DNA from: Sporosarcina sp. FSL W7-1349
GTDB taxonomy: Bacteria > Bacillota > Bacilli > Bacillales_A > Planococcaceae
Reading direction: 5' to 3'
Length of the DNA stretch: 64,000 nucleotides
Assembly: GCF_038003045.1 (NCBI RefSeq)
Contig: NZ_JBBOOK010000001.1
Coordinates: 930,001-994,000, forward strand
A program made the position numbers and the translations under genes. This document shows positions 16,765 to 26,952 of the stretch, one piece after another. Position 1 is the stretch's first letter, and each line of letters begins with the position of its first letter. Below the pieces are notes generated by a model. The model saw only the letters and a program-made list of their open reading frames with translations, was not told the origin of the DNA and made no database searches.

Positions 16765-16795
16765 TAAAAAAGACAGGATGAATCTCACCCTGCCC
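16765..16795 (-). terminator. terminator ending the type VII secretion transcript
   Basis: On the minus strand GGCAGGGTGA and TCATCCTGTC form a stem with G-U pairs, followed by TTTTTTATG. It lies just after the 55-residue membrane protein gene and marks the probable end of the 12-kb ess operon. Confidence 0.75.
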
Positions 16796-16805
16796 TCAGA
16801 AGTTT

Positions 16806-16973
16806 CTATCTTAAAAAAGGAAAAAAGTGTTCCAACGTGAGAATGATCGCTACGACTACGACAATTTCAAACAAGGTACGCAAGCCGTTCGGTTTCCGTT
16901 TGTCTTTTTCCCAGAAATGATTTTTGATGATCATGGCCGCGGCAATGACAATCACGAGTTGAATCGGTCCCAT
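16806..16973 (-). CDS. 55-residue membrane protein, candidate LXG immunity factor
   Basis: A short frame with ATG at 16973 after a strong AGGAGG site. It encodes two hydrophobic segments (about residues 4-17 and 33-49) joined by a basic loop (W-E-K-D-K-R-K-P-N), so a helical hairpin in the membrane with both ends outside or both inside. It starts 29 bases after the LXG effector stop, in the same transcript and before the terminator. LXG effectors are usually followed by their immunity gene, and membrane immunity proteins exist for those acting at the envelope. The role is inference from position. Confidence 0.7.
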   Translation of the reverse strand: MGPIQLVIVIAAAMIIKNHFWEKDKRKPNGLRTLFEIVVVVAIILTLEHFFPFLR

Positions 16974-17001
16974 TCCAAACCTCCTGGCCTACCGGATGGC
17001 C

Positions 17002-18387
17002 TTATTTCACTTCCCATTTATGCGGAGTGACCACGCCTTCGGGACTGACTACAAAACGGACCCGCTTAGGCCATTTCTCGCCCTCATCTTCGCTAATGTA
17101 GAGAATGATTTCTTTTGTGCCGACCGCCGGAACTGAAGTCCCGATAATTTCGCCCCACATGGGCACACGCGATTGAATTTCATAGGAAGCGACTCCTTTC
17201 CCGATCGAACCGGCTGTTGGAGCTTTCTTGTTTATGAGGTCCGCCGCCTTGTTCACGCCTGGCACTTTGCCGAGCACTTTCATCATACCAAGCGTTCCAT
17301 ACAGATTGGCTACCGCTTGAGTTGTTTTTCCGGCATAGTAATTGAATTGACCTTGTTCTGCGCCTTGCGTATAATACTGCAAATTCGGGTTATCTTTGAA
17401 CAGGATGAAATTCCCGTCTATCACTGCATACTTGACGTCATGCCCGTACAGGTCGATCGAGTCTGTTTTCACACCAAGCGCGTCATAATTGATCGGTGCG
17501 CCTTCGCTGATGACATGATTCCCGTGTTCTTGCTTCCAGAGGATATTCCCTTCTGCAAGTTCCTCCAGCGGCTTGTCGACCGCCGCAATTCTTTCTTGCG
17601 CTGAAGAGTCTTTCGCCGCCTTTTTCATCCCTTTCAATTCTTCCAGATTGAAGTAGCCGTTACCGACATCCTCTTTCTTTTCGCCTGATGATAACGTACC
17701 TCCGACCGGCGTCGTGCGGTGATCCAGTACGACCTGGAGCGGTGCCCCGGCAGCATACTTAGCCCACTGGTCGGACGGGAACGATACATCCGTCAAGTTA
17801 TCTTCCATAAGGGACTGGATGTCCATCAGCCATAGCTCCATCGTCAACAAATCGGACTCCACACTCGCTAACGCATCCGTTTGGGTCGAATCAAACATGT
17901 TCAAATCGGCAATTGTTCGGTCCCGGCGTTTTTTTGCCGTATCCACCCCGCTTCGGACATCGCTGTCATCCAAATTCGGCAGGGCGACAATATCGGCGAC
18001 TTTGGCCATGATGGCATTCGCTTCATCGGTCAACCCCGATGTCACTTGGGAAATTTCCGTCAGACCTTCCTCTACATCCCCTTCCAAGAAACTCTCTTGG
18101 ATATAGCCGTCAGGATTTGATTCCAACGTCTCCAACGCCGCTTCCATCTGGTTTAGCACGCAATGGAAATTGCTTTTGAAAAGCTGCATGAATTGTAAGA
18201 GCGGCAAATGGCAATCCTGGTAAAAGGCGCGGATGGCATTCCCGCCTTCCCCTTTCAGTGCATCGTCCATGCCGACCAACTTCTGGATCGTCGTATCGAT
18301 TTGCTGGATTTCCCCTTCCAGCCGATCCAGCATAGCTATGTTTTGTTGCAGACCGTCTGTGAAAGTGCTCACCTTCAGGATCTTCAT
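17002..18387 (-). CDS. LXG-domain type VII secretion effector
   Basis: A 461-residue protein. The N-terminal 200 residues are helical and fit the LXG export domain (start M-K-I-L-K-V, then a long helical bundle). A short linker follows at about 215-250. The C-terminal part holds a Gly-rich, fairly hydrophobic stretch (about residues 355-420) and a beta-like tail ending H-K-W-E-V-K. No known nuclease, NADase or lipid-II phosphatase motif is seen, so the toxic domain is unassigned. It overlaps the preceding WXG-like gene by 4 bases and is followed by a small membrane protein gene. Confidence 0.78.
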   Translation of the reverse strand: MKILKVSTFTDGLQQNIAMLDRLEGEIQQIDTTIQKLVGMDDALKGEGGNAIRAFYQDCHLPLLQFMQLFKSNFHCVLNQMEAALETLESNPDGYIQESFLEGDVEEGLTEISQVTSGLTDEANAIMAKVADIVALPNLDDSDVRSGVDTAKKRRDRTIADLNMFDSTQTDALASVESDLLTMELWLMDIQSLMEDNLTDVSFPSDQWAKYAAGAPLQVVLDHRTTPVGGTLSSGEKKEDVGNGYFNLEELKGMKKAAKDSSAQERIAAVDKPLEELAEGNILWKQEHGNHVISEGAPINYDALGVKTDSIDLYGHDVKYAVIDGNFILFKDNPNLQYYTQGAEQGQFNYYAGKTTQAVANLYGTLGMMKVLGKVPGVNKAADLINKKAPTAGSIGKGVASYEIQSRVPMWGEIIGTSVPAVGTKEIILYISEDEGEKWPKRVRFVVSPEGVVTPHKWEVK

Positions 18388-18689
18388 TTAATCATGCTCC
18401 TTTGATCGAATGCGACGGCGGCACCTGCAATCCCCTTGCCGACATGTTCGTCCGATGTGCGGATGAATTCTACCGACTTCTCCGTCGTTTCCATGTTTTT
18501 GAGCAATAACGTTTTATAGTTAGTCAACAATGTCTCCAACTGCGTCTGCAACGTGGTCAATTTGGTGACGACGTCCAACTGGTTTTGGGAGATGGGGGGA
18601 ACAGCTTTCGGATCCAATCCTTCCGCTGCCCCTACAATTTCACCCAGCTGGTTTTCCACCTCTGCGTATATGACTTTCATTTCTGTCAT
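18384..18689 (-). CDS. WXG100-like / YwqI-type (TIGR04197) effector partner
   Basis: A 101-residue helical protein with the size and hairpin pattern of YwqI/TIGR04197 proteins encoded next to LXG effectors. In characterised systems such small helical proteins bind the LXG domain and are needed for export. A GGGAGG site precedes the ATG at 18689. Its stop overlaps the LXG start (ATGA). Confidence 0.75.
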   Translation of the reverse strand: MTEMKVIYAEVENQLGEIVGAAEGLDPKAVPPISQNQLDVVTKLTTLQTQLETLLTNYKTLLLKNMETTEKSVEFIRTSDEHVGKGIAGAAVAFDQRSMIK

Positions 18690-18733
18690 GGTGATGCCTC
18701 CCTCTCAAGTATTCGCGGCCCCTTTTGTTCTTC

Positions 18734-19087
18734 TTACGACTGCGCAGACGCTGCCGCCTGTTCCGCCAGCAATCGGTCGATCGTTGCTTGGATTTGCACG
18801 ATTTCCGCTTGCAGCTCCGCAATTTTGGCCGCAATCGCGTCAAACACTTTTGTGAATTGATCGCCGGATAGCTCCAAGTAGGAAGCGTGAATATCCGCAT
18901 CCCGGATATCATCAAAATCGGAAGCATGCTTTCCATGCCATGTCGTCAACGTCAATTCCGGTTCCAAGCATTTCCCTTCGTTTTGCTGGAATTCGCCTTG
19001 CTTGCTTTCCAAGTTTGCCTGACAAGCTTGCAGCCGTGCCACCTCATTCAATTTCTTCGCTTTTAACGCGATATAAAAAGCTATCAT
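18734..19087 (-). CDS. DUF5082/YwqH-like effector partner
   Basis: The 117-residue protein is predicted to be a long helical hairpin, with a W-H-G-K segment in the middle (near residue 50) that replaces the WXG turn. The C-terminal half is Ala/Ile/Glu-rich coiled coil. This is the pattern of DUF5082 (YwqH), the second small partner of LXG effectors. It overlaps the essA stop by 4 bases, which ties the effector module to the secretion operon. Confidence 0.75.
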   Translation of the reverse strand: MIAFYIALKAKKLNEVARLQACQANLESKQGEFQQNEGKCLEPELTLTTWHGKHASDFDDIRDADIHASYLELSGDQFTKVFDAIAAKIAELQAEIVQIQATIDRLLAEQAAASAQS

Positions 19088-19608
19088 GAGTGACTCCCCT
19101 TTCTCCTCTCCTCCGCCGGAGATTCTTGAATAATTTTCGGTATGAAAACGGTGAACAGCACGATGGCCCCGATGGCGATCAACAAGATGAAAACCAACGT
19201 TCGGCCGCCCGAATTGGAGGACGGTCCATCGAGGACACCCGGCCCTGCCGCAGCTTCCTCACGCTTTGGCACTTCATTGGCAAATAGGCCGAGTTCCTTC
19301 GACTTGGCAGCCACGGTGCCCCTCTCACTCCGTTCCGCTTTCCGGAACAACTTCACCGTGTCGCCGCGGTCCGGCAATTTCCGGCTCCCATCGAAATGGA
19401 TATCGAATTGCTTCGTCGGAATCGTGTTCTTCATCTCGATCTTCCCTGCATCATGCAGATAATCGGTGTTCTTTTTAAACTGTAACCTCTCATACAACAC
19501 CGGTTCCAATTCCTTGATGGATTCATCGGAATTTGCGGTCCCGATTGCCGGCCGGGCGATCCAACTGAACGCCACTAATAGAAGAATTGCAACTAGCTTC
19601 CTATTCAT
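19084..19608 (-). CDS. essA: type VII secretion protein EssA
   Basis: About 174 residues from the ATG at 19608, which overlaps the esaA end. It has an N-terminal signal-like membrane segment, an extracytoplasmic middle part of about 100 residues, and a second membrane helix (L-V-F-I-L-L-I-A-I-G-A-I) near the C-terminus with a short basic cytoplasmic tail. Size, topology and position match EssA/YueC, a membrane component of the Ess translocon. Confidence 0.82.
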   Translation of the reverse strand: MNRKLVAILLLVAFSWIARPAIGTANSDESIKELEPVLYERLQFKKNTDYLHDAGKIEMKNTIPTKQFDIHFDGSRKLPDRGDTVKLFRKAERSERGTVAAKSKELGLFANEVPKREEAAAGPGVLDGPSSNSGGRTLVFILLIAIGAIVLFTVFIPKIIQESPAEERRKGSHS

Positions 19609-19612
19609 ACCG

Positions 19613-22441
19613 TTATTCCGCCGTGGAAGTTTCAATTTTTCGGGGACGATTGAGAAAATAGGAAATTGCTAACAGGACTACGGCAAGTAAACCGACGATG
19701 GTCGCACCCCATCCGAATAGGGTTTCCGGCTCATACTTGATGGAAATGAACACTTTCGATACGAGATCGGGAACTTTGATTTCCGGAACGCCTAAGACGA
19801 GCAACGGAATCATGTACATCCCCATGAGCACCATGGCAGCAATCCATCCGACCGTCGGATTGACATCGAGTGCTGCCCGGATGAGCGCGGCGCCCGCGAG
19901 CAATAATAATACGGTGAAAACAGTCCACTCAATGGCCCGGTCGTCTCGGAGTATATACATATTGACGCTATATAGACTGATGATCAATCCGACAAGCAAG
20001 GATAATAGGACGATCATTCCCAATCCGACACGGGACCCGATCCTCTTCCCGAACCGATGGGTGAAAAAGCCGATGAGCAAGCTGCTGATTAATAAGATGA
20101 CGAACAGAATCAGTGGCGGCACTTTCTTCATCTCTTCTGCCAACAGTGCTTCTCCCCGAATTTCCAACGGATTGACGAGATAATTGAATACATAGCCGTT
20201 TTCCTGCCCGTCAACGTAGGTGTTGGCGAGATACCCTTCGATATCACCTTGGAATTCGGACATCTCCTCCAGGTTGGTCTGCCATTTATCACTGAAGATG
20301 GCGGAGGTGTCTTTCAAATCATTCGCTTTCCCATATAAATCGACTGCATAGTTGACCAAACCATCTTGCCGTTCAGACAAGGAGGCCATCTGGCTGCTCA
20401 ACGACACCAGTTGGGAGCTGATATTTTGCTGGCCGCCGAGCACTTGGCCTTCCGCGACTGCCTGGACCGGCTCCCCTTCGGTCGATTGAAGCTGTGCCAA
20501 GAGAGTGGCCGCTTGTTCGTTGATGGAATCCAAATCACTTTGTAACGCTAGATGTTGTTCTTCCATCGATTGCTCATAGCCGGACATGATTGCGGCGAAT
20601 GAAGAGCTTACATTGCCCATGCCAAGTTCGGTCTGCGGAATGCTGTCGCCGACTGAACTCCAACCCGCCAGCTCTTCCTCATTCAGTTTCACGACCTCGG
20701 CTAACAGGTCCTTCACCACTTTGTCTTTCAGCAGTTCCTGTTTCATCGCTCCCCGTTGGCGTTCTTCAAGCATGTACTCGTATTGGTCCAATTTTGCATA
20801 ATAGGACATAAGTGAAGCGGTATCTGCAGACACAGGAGTTTGAGTGAACAGCTTTTTAAATTGTTCTTGCTCCACAGCCGACAATGCCGGATTTTTCAGC
20901 AAGGCCTCTTCTCTCAAATGAATGGCATAGCGGATGCCGGTCTGGTCTGCTGGCGTATTTTCCAGAATCGATCGGAACGTGTTGAACTTTCCAGCAAGTG
21001 TTTCGAACGACGCATAGAGATCATTATATTCATTGGCTGCTGTCCGCATATCTCCGGCATCGGTGTTGGCCATTTCGTTCATGGACTGAGCCTTTTCTGC
21101 CATCGAATCGTTGAGCGATTTAAACTCTGTTTCCAATTGGGTGATGTCGGCTGCCAACTGCAGGCCAAGTTCATCCTCCCCGACTTTCGTCTTCAACATG
21201 GCCAATGAGGCTAGGAGTTCCTGTAACTTCTGTTGTTCCTCAGCCATATTGGGCGTTGCCCGGTTAGTTTTCTCCTGCGATTTTGCTAGCAGATCATTTT
21301 GGATGGACTGCCATTCTTTTTGATAAGGCAAGCCTTCGATGTCTTCAGATGAGAATGGTTTGCTGGCACCTCTCTTCCCTTCCTCCAGCTCTTTTTCCAG
21401 CCGGCTGAAAAGCGAGTGGTTATACCGATCGATGGCCGTCCCTTGTACGGCAAGCAGTTCGTCCACCTGGCGATCGACCTGCTGTTGACGCAGCTCGGCC
21501 AAGGCATTGAGCTTTTCTTTATTGTCCTCGATTGCTTCATTCACTTCCGTAATCTTGGAGTTCAATTCCTCATTGTTTTCCTCCAAGGCTAGGAGAGATT
21601 CGTTGAATCGCTGCGTTTGCGCGGCAGCTGCGTTCTGGATCTTTTCCAAACTAGTCGTTTGCACTTGCAGCAAAATGTCCTTTTGCTGGGCTTGGAAATT
21701 TTTATACTGATCGACATAGGAGACAAAGTCGGACAATTCCGCACCAAATGTTTCCGCATTCTGGATATGCGTGTTATGGGCTTCCCCCGCATTGCCGATG
21801 AGGGAACGGATTCCCTCCATTTGTTCCTTTTGCTGTCTCATCTTTTCTGCAAGCGCCTCAGAGCCTGGCTTGTAGTATTCGGACATCGCATCAAGGAATT
21901 CAGTCTCCTTCGTCAGGATCGTATCGAATTCCTTTTTGATATGGTCCATTTCCAGCGCGACATAACTCCAGTACAATGTGGAGATTTTGTCATTCACTCG
22001 GCTAGTCGCTTCTTTGATTTCATTTAGCACTTTTTCCTTTTGTGCGCCATCCTTCTGACGTTGCACTTGGTAGGAAAATTCCGCTTTTTGCGGATTTCGC
22101 TCGTCATACGACATGATGCGCTCCGAAAAATCGGAAGGGATATAGACGATGGCTTCGTATTGGTTCGACTTCAGTCCATTCGCCGCCTGACCACGTCCGA
22201 GCACTTTCCATTCATAGGGAGAATTGTCGGAAAGGATCGAGACGACTTCCTTTCCCATCTCGATCGACTCCCCGTCCCGGGCATCCCCGAGGTCTTCATT
22301 GACGATAGCGATGATCCGCTTCTGTTGGCCATTCACATGGAGAAGACTGCCACCTAACAACTGGAAAAACACGATGGGAATTGCAAGAATTAACAGCATG
22401 ACGGCTATCAATCTAATTTTTTGTTTTTTATTGCTACTCAT
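19613..22441 (-). CDS. esaA: type VII secretion protein EsaA (YueB-like)
   Basis: About 942 residues. One membrane helix lies near the N-terminus, then an extracellular region of about 730 residues that is mostly coiled coil, then about five or six membrane helices at the C-terminus. This is the EsaA/YueB architecture; B. subtilis YueB is the SPP1 phage receptor. The start at 22441 overlaps the essC stop (ATGA). Confidence 0.9.
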   Translation of the reverse strand: MSSNKKQKIRLIAVMLLILAIPIVFFQLLGGSLLHVNGQQKRIIAIVNEDLGDARDGESIEMGKEVVSILSDNSPYEWKVLGRGQAANGLKSNQYEAIVYIPSDFSERIMSYDERNPQKAEFSYQVQRQKDGAQKEKVLNEIKEATSRVNDKISTLYWSYVALEMDHIKKEFDTILTKETEFLDAMSEYYKPGSEALAEKMRQQKEQMEGIRSLIGNAGEAHNTHIQNAETFGAELSDFVSYVDQYKNFQAQQKDILLQVQTTSLEKIQNAAAAQTQRFNESLLALEENNEELNSKITEVNEAIEDNKEKLNALAELRQQQVDRQVDELLAVQGTAIDRYNHSLFSRLEKELEEGKRGASKPFSSEDIEGLPYQKEWQSIQNDLLAKSQEKTNRATPNMAEEQQKLQELLASLAMLKTKVGEDELGLQLAADITQLETEFKSLNDSMAEKAQSMNEMANTDAGDMRTAANEYNDLYASFETLAGKFNTFRSILENTPADQTGIRYAIHLREEALLKNPALSAVEQEQFKKLFTQTPVSADTASLMSYYAKLDQYEYMLEERQRGAMKQELLKDKVVKDLLAEVVKLNEEELAGWSSVGDSIPQTELGMGNVSSSFAAIMSGYEQSMEEQHLALQSDLDSINEQAATLLAQLQSTEGEPVQAVAEGQVLGGQQNISSQLVSLSSQMASLSERQDGLVNYAVDLYGKANDLKDTSAIFSDKWQTNLEEMSEFQGDIEGYLANTYVDGQENGYVFNYLVNPLEIRGEALLAEEMKKVPPLILFVILLISSLLIGFFTHRFGKRIGSRVGLGMIVLLSLLVGLIISLYSVNMYILRDDRAIEWTVFTVLLLLAGAALIRAALDVNPTVGWIAAMVLMGMYMIPLLVLGVPEIKVPDLVSKVFISIKYEPETLFGWGATIVGLLAVVLLAISYFLNRPRKIETSTAE

Positions 22442-25400
22442 TGCACAATCTTCCTCTCCAACTTGCATAAAGGTGTGAGCACTTTTAGGTCATAGCCGTT
22501 CAGGACGTAGTGGACATAGCCGAGCGGCAATTCCGGCTCTTTCCGTTCATACGGCAAGGTGTACAACGTCTGCTCGGATTTCCTCATGAAGAGGAGGGCT
22601 TGCCGCACGAGCTTCAACTCATTCGTGAACGGATCATACCCTTTCGTAATTTCCGCATTCGTAATGGACACGATGATGTTCAAACCTAAATGCGAGTATT
22701 TCTTCATCAGCTTCGCTAACCGATCCTGAATTCCCGGATCGACGGTTTGCAAAAATCTCGTATAGCCGTCGATGATGAAAAAGGATGGCAGGATCGTCGT
22801 CGGCTTGCCATTCTGAAGATTTTCCAAATAGATTTCTTCGGTCCTTTCGAAGTACAATTCCACAACTTGTAGCCAATCCGCCAACCGCTCTTTCGTCTCC
22901 AAGTAGTCGACGTCTTCCTCTTTGCCGAACTCCACCAATCCTCGGTCGAACGAGTCGAAAATGCCGATGAAGCCCTTCTCCTGTTCGTTCAATTGATGAA
23001 GCAGCAACTTCAGTAGGTTCGTCTTGCCGCGCTGCGGCTGCCCGATGATCAGGCAGTGATTGGTCTTGGTGAAATCAAGCAAAACAGGTTGCACGGTCTC
23101 CTCATCCAAACCGATCGGCAATTGGCCAGCTTGTAATGGACGTTTCACATAGTCGAAGAAATTATCGGTCGTCAACTCAAGCGGCAACATTGGAATCGGT
23201 TCGGCCTCCGGATGGCCGCGATATTGTTCTTTGATGGACCGGACGGCTTTCTTCACCGATTCAAGCACTTCCCAATCGGTTTCTCCCTTCGCCGGCAAGT
23301 AAACTTGAGCAAAATGCGCCTCTTCCTTTTTAAGGACCGCGCGTCCCGGGAACGGCTCCAAATCGAACGGCACACGTCCGACAATACCGAATGCTTCCGA
23401 GGAGTCCATCAGATAGTGCACAATTTTCGTTTTGAGATTGTTCATGAGAGACTGGCGGACGGATTGGGCCCGGGTCGCCCCGACAAATAGATAAATGCCG
23501 AGCGATTGCCCGTCCCGGCCGAATTGATTCAGTAGCAGTTCGGTCTCTTCCATTTCCTCTCGTACAAGATCGTAATTGTCGACGACGATGTACCAGAATG
23601 GGAACGGCTCGGAGGCCACCTCGTTATACATGCCGATATGGCTCACTTCCGCTTGCTGGAATGCCCGTTTCCGCTTGGCGATTTCATCTGTGATCCGCTT
23701 GATCAGCTTCTGGCGTTTCAAATCTTCCCCAAGCGTGAAATAATCCGCCGTATGCGGCAGTTGGCGCAGGGGCAATAAAGAACCGTTGCCATAATCCAGA
23801 ATATAGAAATGGGCTTGTCCCGGAGACAGCTTCTCCGCGATGCCAAGCGCCAACGTCAACAACGTATACGATTTTCCGTAGCCCGGTGAACCGAAGACGC
23901 CGACATTCCCGTCCTCCATCAAATGGTAACCGATCGGGGATTGGCTCTGCTTTTCGGCTTCATCGATCATGCCAAGTGGGACAACGGAAGGTTTCAGCTC
24001 CGTCTCTGTCGTTCTGTCAATCCGTAAAGCAAGCGGCGGCAGCCATGGGCTCGGCAATTTTTGGATTCCGAGTTCCTGCTGGGTTTGGACGATTCTTTCT
24101 GTGACTACTTCGATTTCGGTGATCTTCGTTTTATTTAAAGCAGGGCGGGTTTGAATGCCGGATAGCGGATATAATCCGAGATCCGTTACGATGGCGATTT
24201 CATCCTCGCCTTCAAACGTTTCTTCCATGTAAGGGGCCCGGCTCCAAGCCGATTGGAATAATTCATATACTTCATTGTTGCCGACTTGCAAATAGCCTCG
24301 GCCGGTCACCGTGATGGAAGCCGCGTCATTGTTTTTCAAGATTTCCTTACTGTCCGATTCGTCTTGCACTTTCAAGGCGACCCGGAAACGGGCGTTACTC
24401 CAAATCTGTTCATCGATGACACCGCCCGGCTTCTGTGTCGCCAGGATGAGATGGACGCCTAAGCTCCGGCCGATTCGCGCCGTACTGACCAGCTCCCGGA
24501 TGAACTCCGGCTCTTCGCTTTTCAATTCGGCAAATTCGTCCGAAATGAGCAGCAGATGCGGCATCGGCTCTGGTGCCTTCCCTTCTTTGTATAGCGTCGT
24601 ATATTCATCGATATGCGAAACGCTGGATCGGTCAAACAGGATCTGTCTGCGCTTCAATTCGCTGTTGATGGAAGCGAGCGCCCGCATACTGAAGTTCTTA
24701 CTTCCCTCGATGTTCGTAATCGTCCCGAGCAGATGCGGGATGTTCTTGAATGGCTGAGCCATCCCGCCGCCTTTATAGTCAATTAACAAAAAGGCGACTT
24801 CATGGGGGTGAAACTTGACAGCAAGCGATAAGATCAGCGTCTGCAAAAATTCACTCTTCCCGGAACCCGTCGTCCCGGCGAGCAAGCCATGGGGGCCATG
24901 CGCCTTCTCATGGAGATTCAACTCTACGGCATCTGAATTCCCTTTGAAACCGATCGGCACTGCCATCGATTTCGCAGATTCATTCGTCAGCCAAAACTGC
25001 TCGATCGGCAGCTGTTCGACCTCTTTTACGCCGTAAAGTTCCAAGAAGCTCACCATCTTCGGAATGGAACTGACCATGCCGACTTGATGATTCAGCGTCT
25101 TCAACATCCGGGCGTATCGCTCATTCGTCCCGTCGTCCACTCGATCGAGCCGAAACGGGACACGGACCGCCTTTTTCGCATCCATGATGATCTCGCCTTC
25201 CCGCTCATTCAAATAGCGGACGAGTGTCTTGGCGTTCTCCGGGATCCGTTCCTGGGCACTCGCTGTGAAGATGACGGAAATTCCAAGTTCCTGCAAGTTC
25301 TTCCCTTCCAAGAATTCCAGGATGCTATGTTCCGCAATCAATTGATAATCCGACACGATGAACACGAGATGTGGGGCAAAAATCACCTTCCCTTTATTCT

Positions 25401-26913
25401 CATCGCCATCCCGTTCCCGGATCACTTCGTAAAGCGAGGACAAGAGCTGGTCCCGCGTCTGCTCGTTATGAATAAACCCTTTCGCATGCATATGCGGCAA
25501 TGTGAAGTGAGGCAGCCACTTCATCCATTTCACTTTCGGATAATCGGCATGCTTGAAAATATAGATGAACCGCATGTCATGGTAGCTATGGAAAAAAGCG
25601 AGCTGTCCAACCAATTGGTTCAACTCGTTCCGGAGAATCGACTCTTTTCCGATCAACCCGACCGTGCCTTTCGCTAAACTTGCCGTAATCGGGGCATCTG
25701 CAATTTCCTTGAATGCAGATTCCATTTTTTGCGACTGGGCCAGCAGATCATCTGTATCCCGGTTCGCCAAATCCCCGGAAGACAAGGAAATCTGGTAGCT
25801 GGACGGGACGGCTCCTGAGCCGAGACGGAACTCCAACGCGTCATGGCTATCCAATGTCTTCTCCCAAATGCGGCCGGACAATTGGTTCGTCATATGTTTC
25901 ATCTGTTCAAAAGAAGGAAAATGAAAACGAAGGACATCTTTCTGTTTTTTAGCTAATGCGTAGAGCTCTTCCCGCATATTTTTCAAATACGCTGTGTAGA
26001 CGCGCTTCCTTTTTTCTTCGCCCAACTTCCGTCTTTTTTTGTCATTGAAATATTGGACAGTGGACGTCAGGAGCGTCACCGTGAACATCGTGATGGAAAT
26101 GATGATGAAAATCCCGCGTGGTATCAAAATCGCCACAAGACCCAACACGATCAGCATGACGAGCGGCGGCAACACGATGAGCCAAAGCCCTCTGCCTAAA
26201 TTATCGTTCTCCTGCGTAGGGAACGTCAGGTTTACTTTTTCATCCGGCAGCTCATGGATCATACGGGGGGTCCGACGATAATCAGGATAGATTTCCGCCA
26301 TCTCGGACTTCGGCAACTCGAACTCGGGAAGTTCCGTCCGATAGGCACCGACGGAACGGATGGCAAGTACATCCGTTTCCAGCAATCGGATTTCCATCGA
26401 CTCCCATTGCACCATATCGCCGAGCTTCAGCTGCGGATGGCCTTCCAGCTGCTCCCCGTTCCGATACAATCGGCAAGCGTCGTCCATTTCAATGCGCCAT
26501 CCCGATGATGTCTTAATAAGAGAAAAAGAGCCTCCCGGCCGAGCAGGAAAGGCGCGGCCCAGAAGTTGACAAGTTGCATGATCGTTTTGACACCCGAAAG
26601 AGATGACCTTTTCGAACCCGGTATAATACGTCTTCTCACGGGACATGGAGGATGTCACATAAAGATCCAGCACCCTCCCTTTCCGGGGAATGGACACTTT
26701 TCCTTCTTTCGTCAGAACACCTAACAGCTCCCCGTCTTCCCGGAGATCAAACCCGTCCTTCCCTTCCTCCATCATCATGGGGCCGCGGGGGAACGGAAAC
26801 GTCAACATCGTCACGTCATCCTCGACGGAAGGACCAATTGTCAGACGTTTAAAATCGTATTCCTGGAACTGGACCCGTTGCGAATACCGGTCATAGAACA
26901 GCCAAAGCTCCAC
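22438..26913 (-). CDS. essC: type VII secretion ATPase EssC
   Basis: The 1491-residue motor protein. FHA-like domains occupy about residues 1-190, two adjacent membrane helices lie near 230-280, and three FtsK/SpoIIIE-type ATPase modules follow. Their P-loops are G-T-T-G-S-G-K-S near residue 681, G-S-P-G-Y-G-K-S near 1011 and G-Q-P-Q-R-G-K-T near 1297. The first also has the Walker B-like L-L-I-S-D-E-F. It hydrolyses ATP to drive export of WXG100 and LXG substrates and selects effectors through its C-terminal module. It lies between essB and esaA. Confidence 0.95.
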   Translation of the reverse strand: MELWLFYDRYSQRVQFQEYDFKRLTIGPSVEDDVTMLTFPFPRGPMMMEEGKDGFDLREDGELLGVLTKEGKVSIPRKGRVLDLYVTSSMSREKTYYTGFEKVISFGCQNDHATCQLLGRAFPARPGGSFSLIKTSSGWRIEMDDACRLYRNGEQLEGHPQLKLGDMVQWESMEIRLLETDVLAIRSVGAYRTELPEFELPKSEMAEIYPDYRRTPRMIHELPDEKVNLTFPTQENDNLGRGLWLIVLPPLVMLIVLGLVAILIPRGIFIIISITMFTVTLLTSTVQYFNDKKRRKLGEEKRKRVYTAYLKNMREELYALAKKQKDVLRFHFPSFEQMKHMTNQLSGRIWEKTLDSHDALEFRLGSGAVPSSYQISLSSGDLANRDTDDLLAQSQKMESAFKEIADAPITASLAKGTVGLIGKESILRNELNQLVGQLAFFHSYHDMRFIYIFKHADYPKVKWMKWLPHFTLPHMHAKGFIHNEQTRDQLLSSLYEVIRERDGDENKGKVIFAPHLVFIVSDYQLIAEHSILEFLEGKNLQELGISVIFTASAQERIPENAKTLVRYLNEREGEIIMDAKKAVRVPFRLDRVDDGTNERYARMLKTLNHQVGMVSSIPKMVSFLELYGVKEVEQLPIEQFWLTNESAKSMAVPIGFKGNSDAVELNLHEKAHGPHGLLAGTTGSGKSEFLQTLILSLAVKFHPHEVAFLLIDYKGGGMAQPFKNIPHLLGTITNIEGSKNFSMRALASINSELKRRQILFDRSSVSHIDEYTTLYKEGKAPEPMPHLLLISDEFAELKSEEPEFIRELVSTARIGRSLGVHLILATQKPGGVIDEQIWSNARFRVALKVQDESDSKEILKNNDAASITVTGRGYLQVGNNEVYELFQSAWSRAPYMEETFEGEDEIAIVTDLGLYPLSGIQTRPALNKTKITEIEVVTERIVQTQQELGIQKLPSPWLPPLALRIDRTTETELKPSVVPLGMIDEAEKQSQSPIGYHLMEDGNVGVFGSPGYGKSYTLLTLALGIAEKLSPGQAHFYILDYGNGSLLPLRQLPHTADYFTLGEDLKRQKLIKRITDEIAKRKRAFQQAEVSHIGMYNEVASEPFPFWYIVVDNYDLVREEMEETELLLNQFGRDGQSLGIYLFVGATRAQSVRQSLMNNLKTKIVHYLMDSSEAFGIVGRVPFDLEPFPGRAVLKKEEAHFAQVYLPAKGETDWEVLESVKKAVRSIKEQYRGHPEAEPIPMLPLELTTDNFFDYVKRPLQAGQLPIGLDEETVQPVLLDFTKTNHCLIIGQPQRGKTNLLKLLLHQLNEQEKGFIGIFDSFDRGLVEFGKEEDVDYLETKERLADWLQVVELYFERTEEIYLENLQNGKPTTILPSFFIIDGYTRFLQTVDPGIQDRLAKLMKKYSHLGLNIIVSITNAEITKGYDPFTNELKLVRQALLFMRKSEQTLYTLPYERKEPELPLGYVHYVLNGYDLKVLTPLCKLERKIVQ

Positions 26914-26952
26914 CTAACACTCACCTACTTTCATGTAAACTGCGGACATCAT

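Noticed and set aside
19698..20183. 161-residue plus-strand frame rich in Met, Ser and Thr
   Set aside because: Antisense to the membrane helices of EsaA; composition is that expected from the complement of hydrophobic codons.
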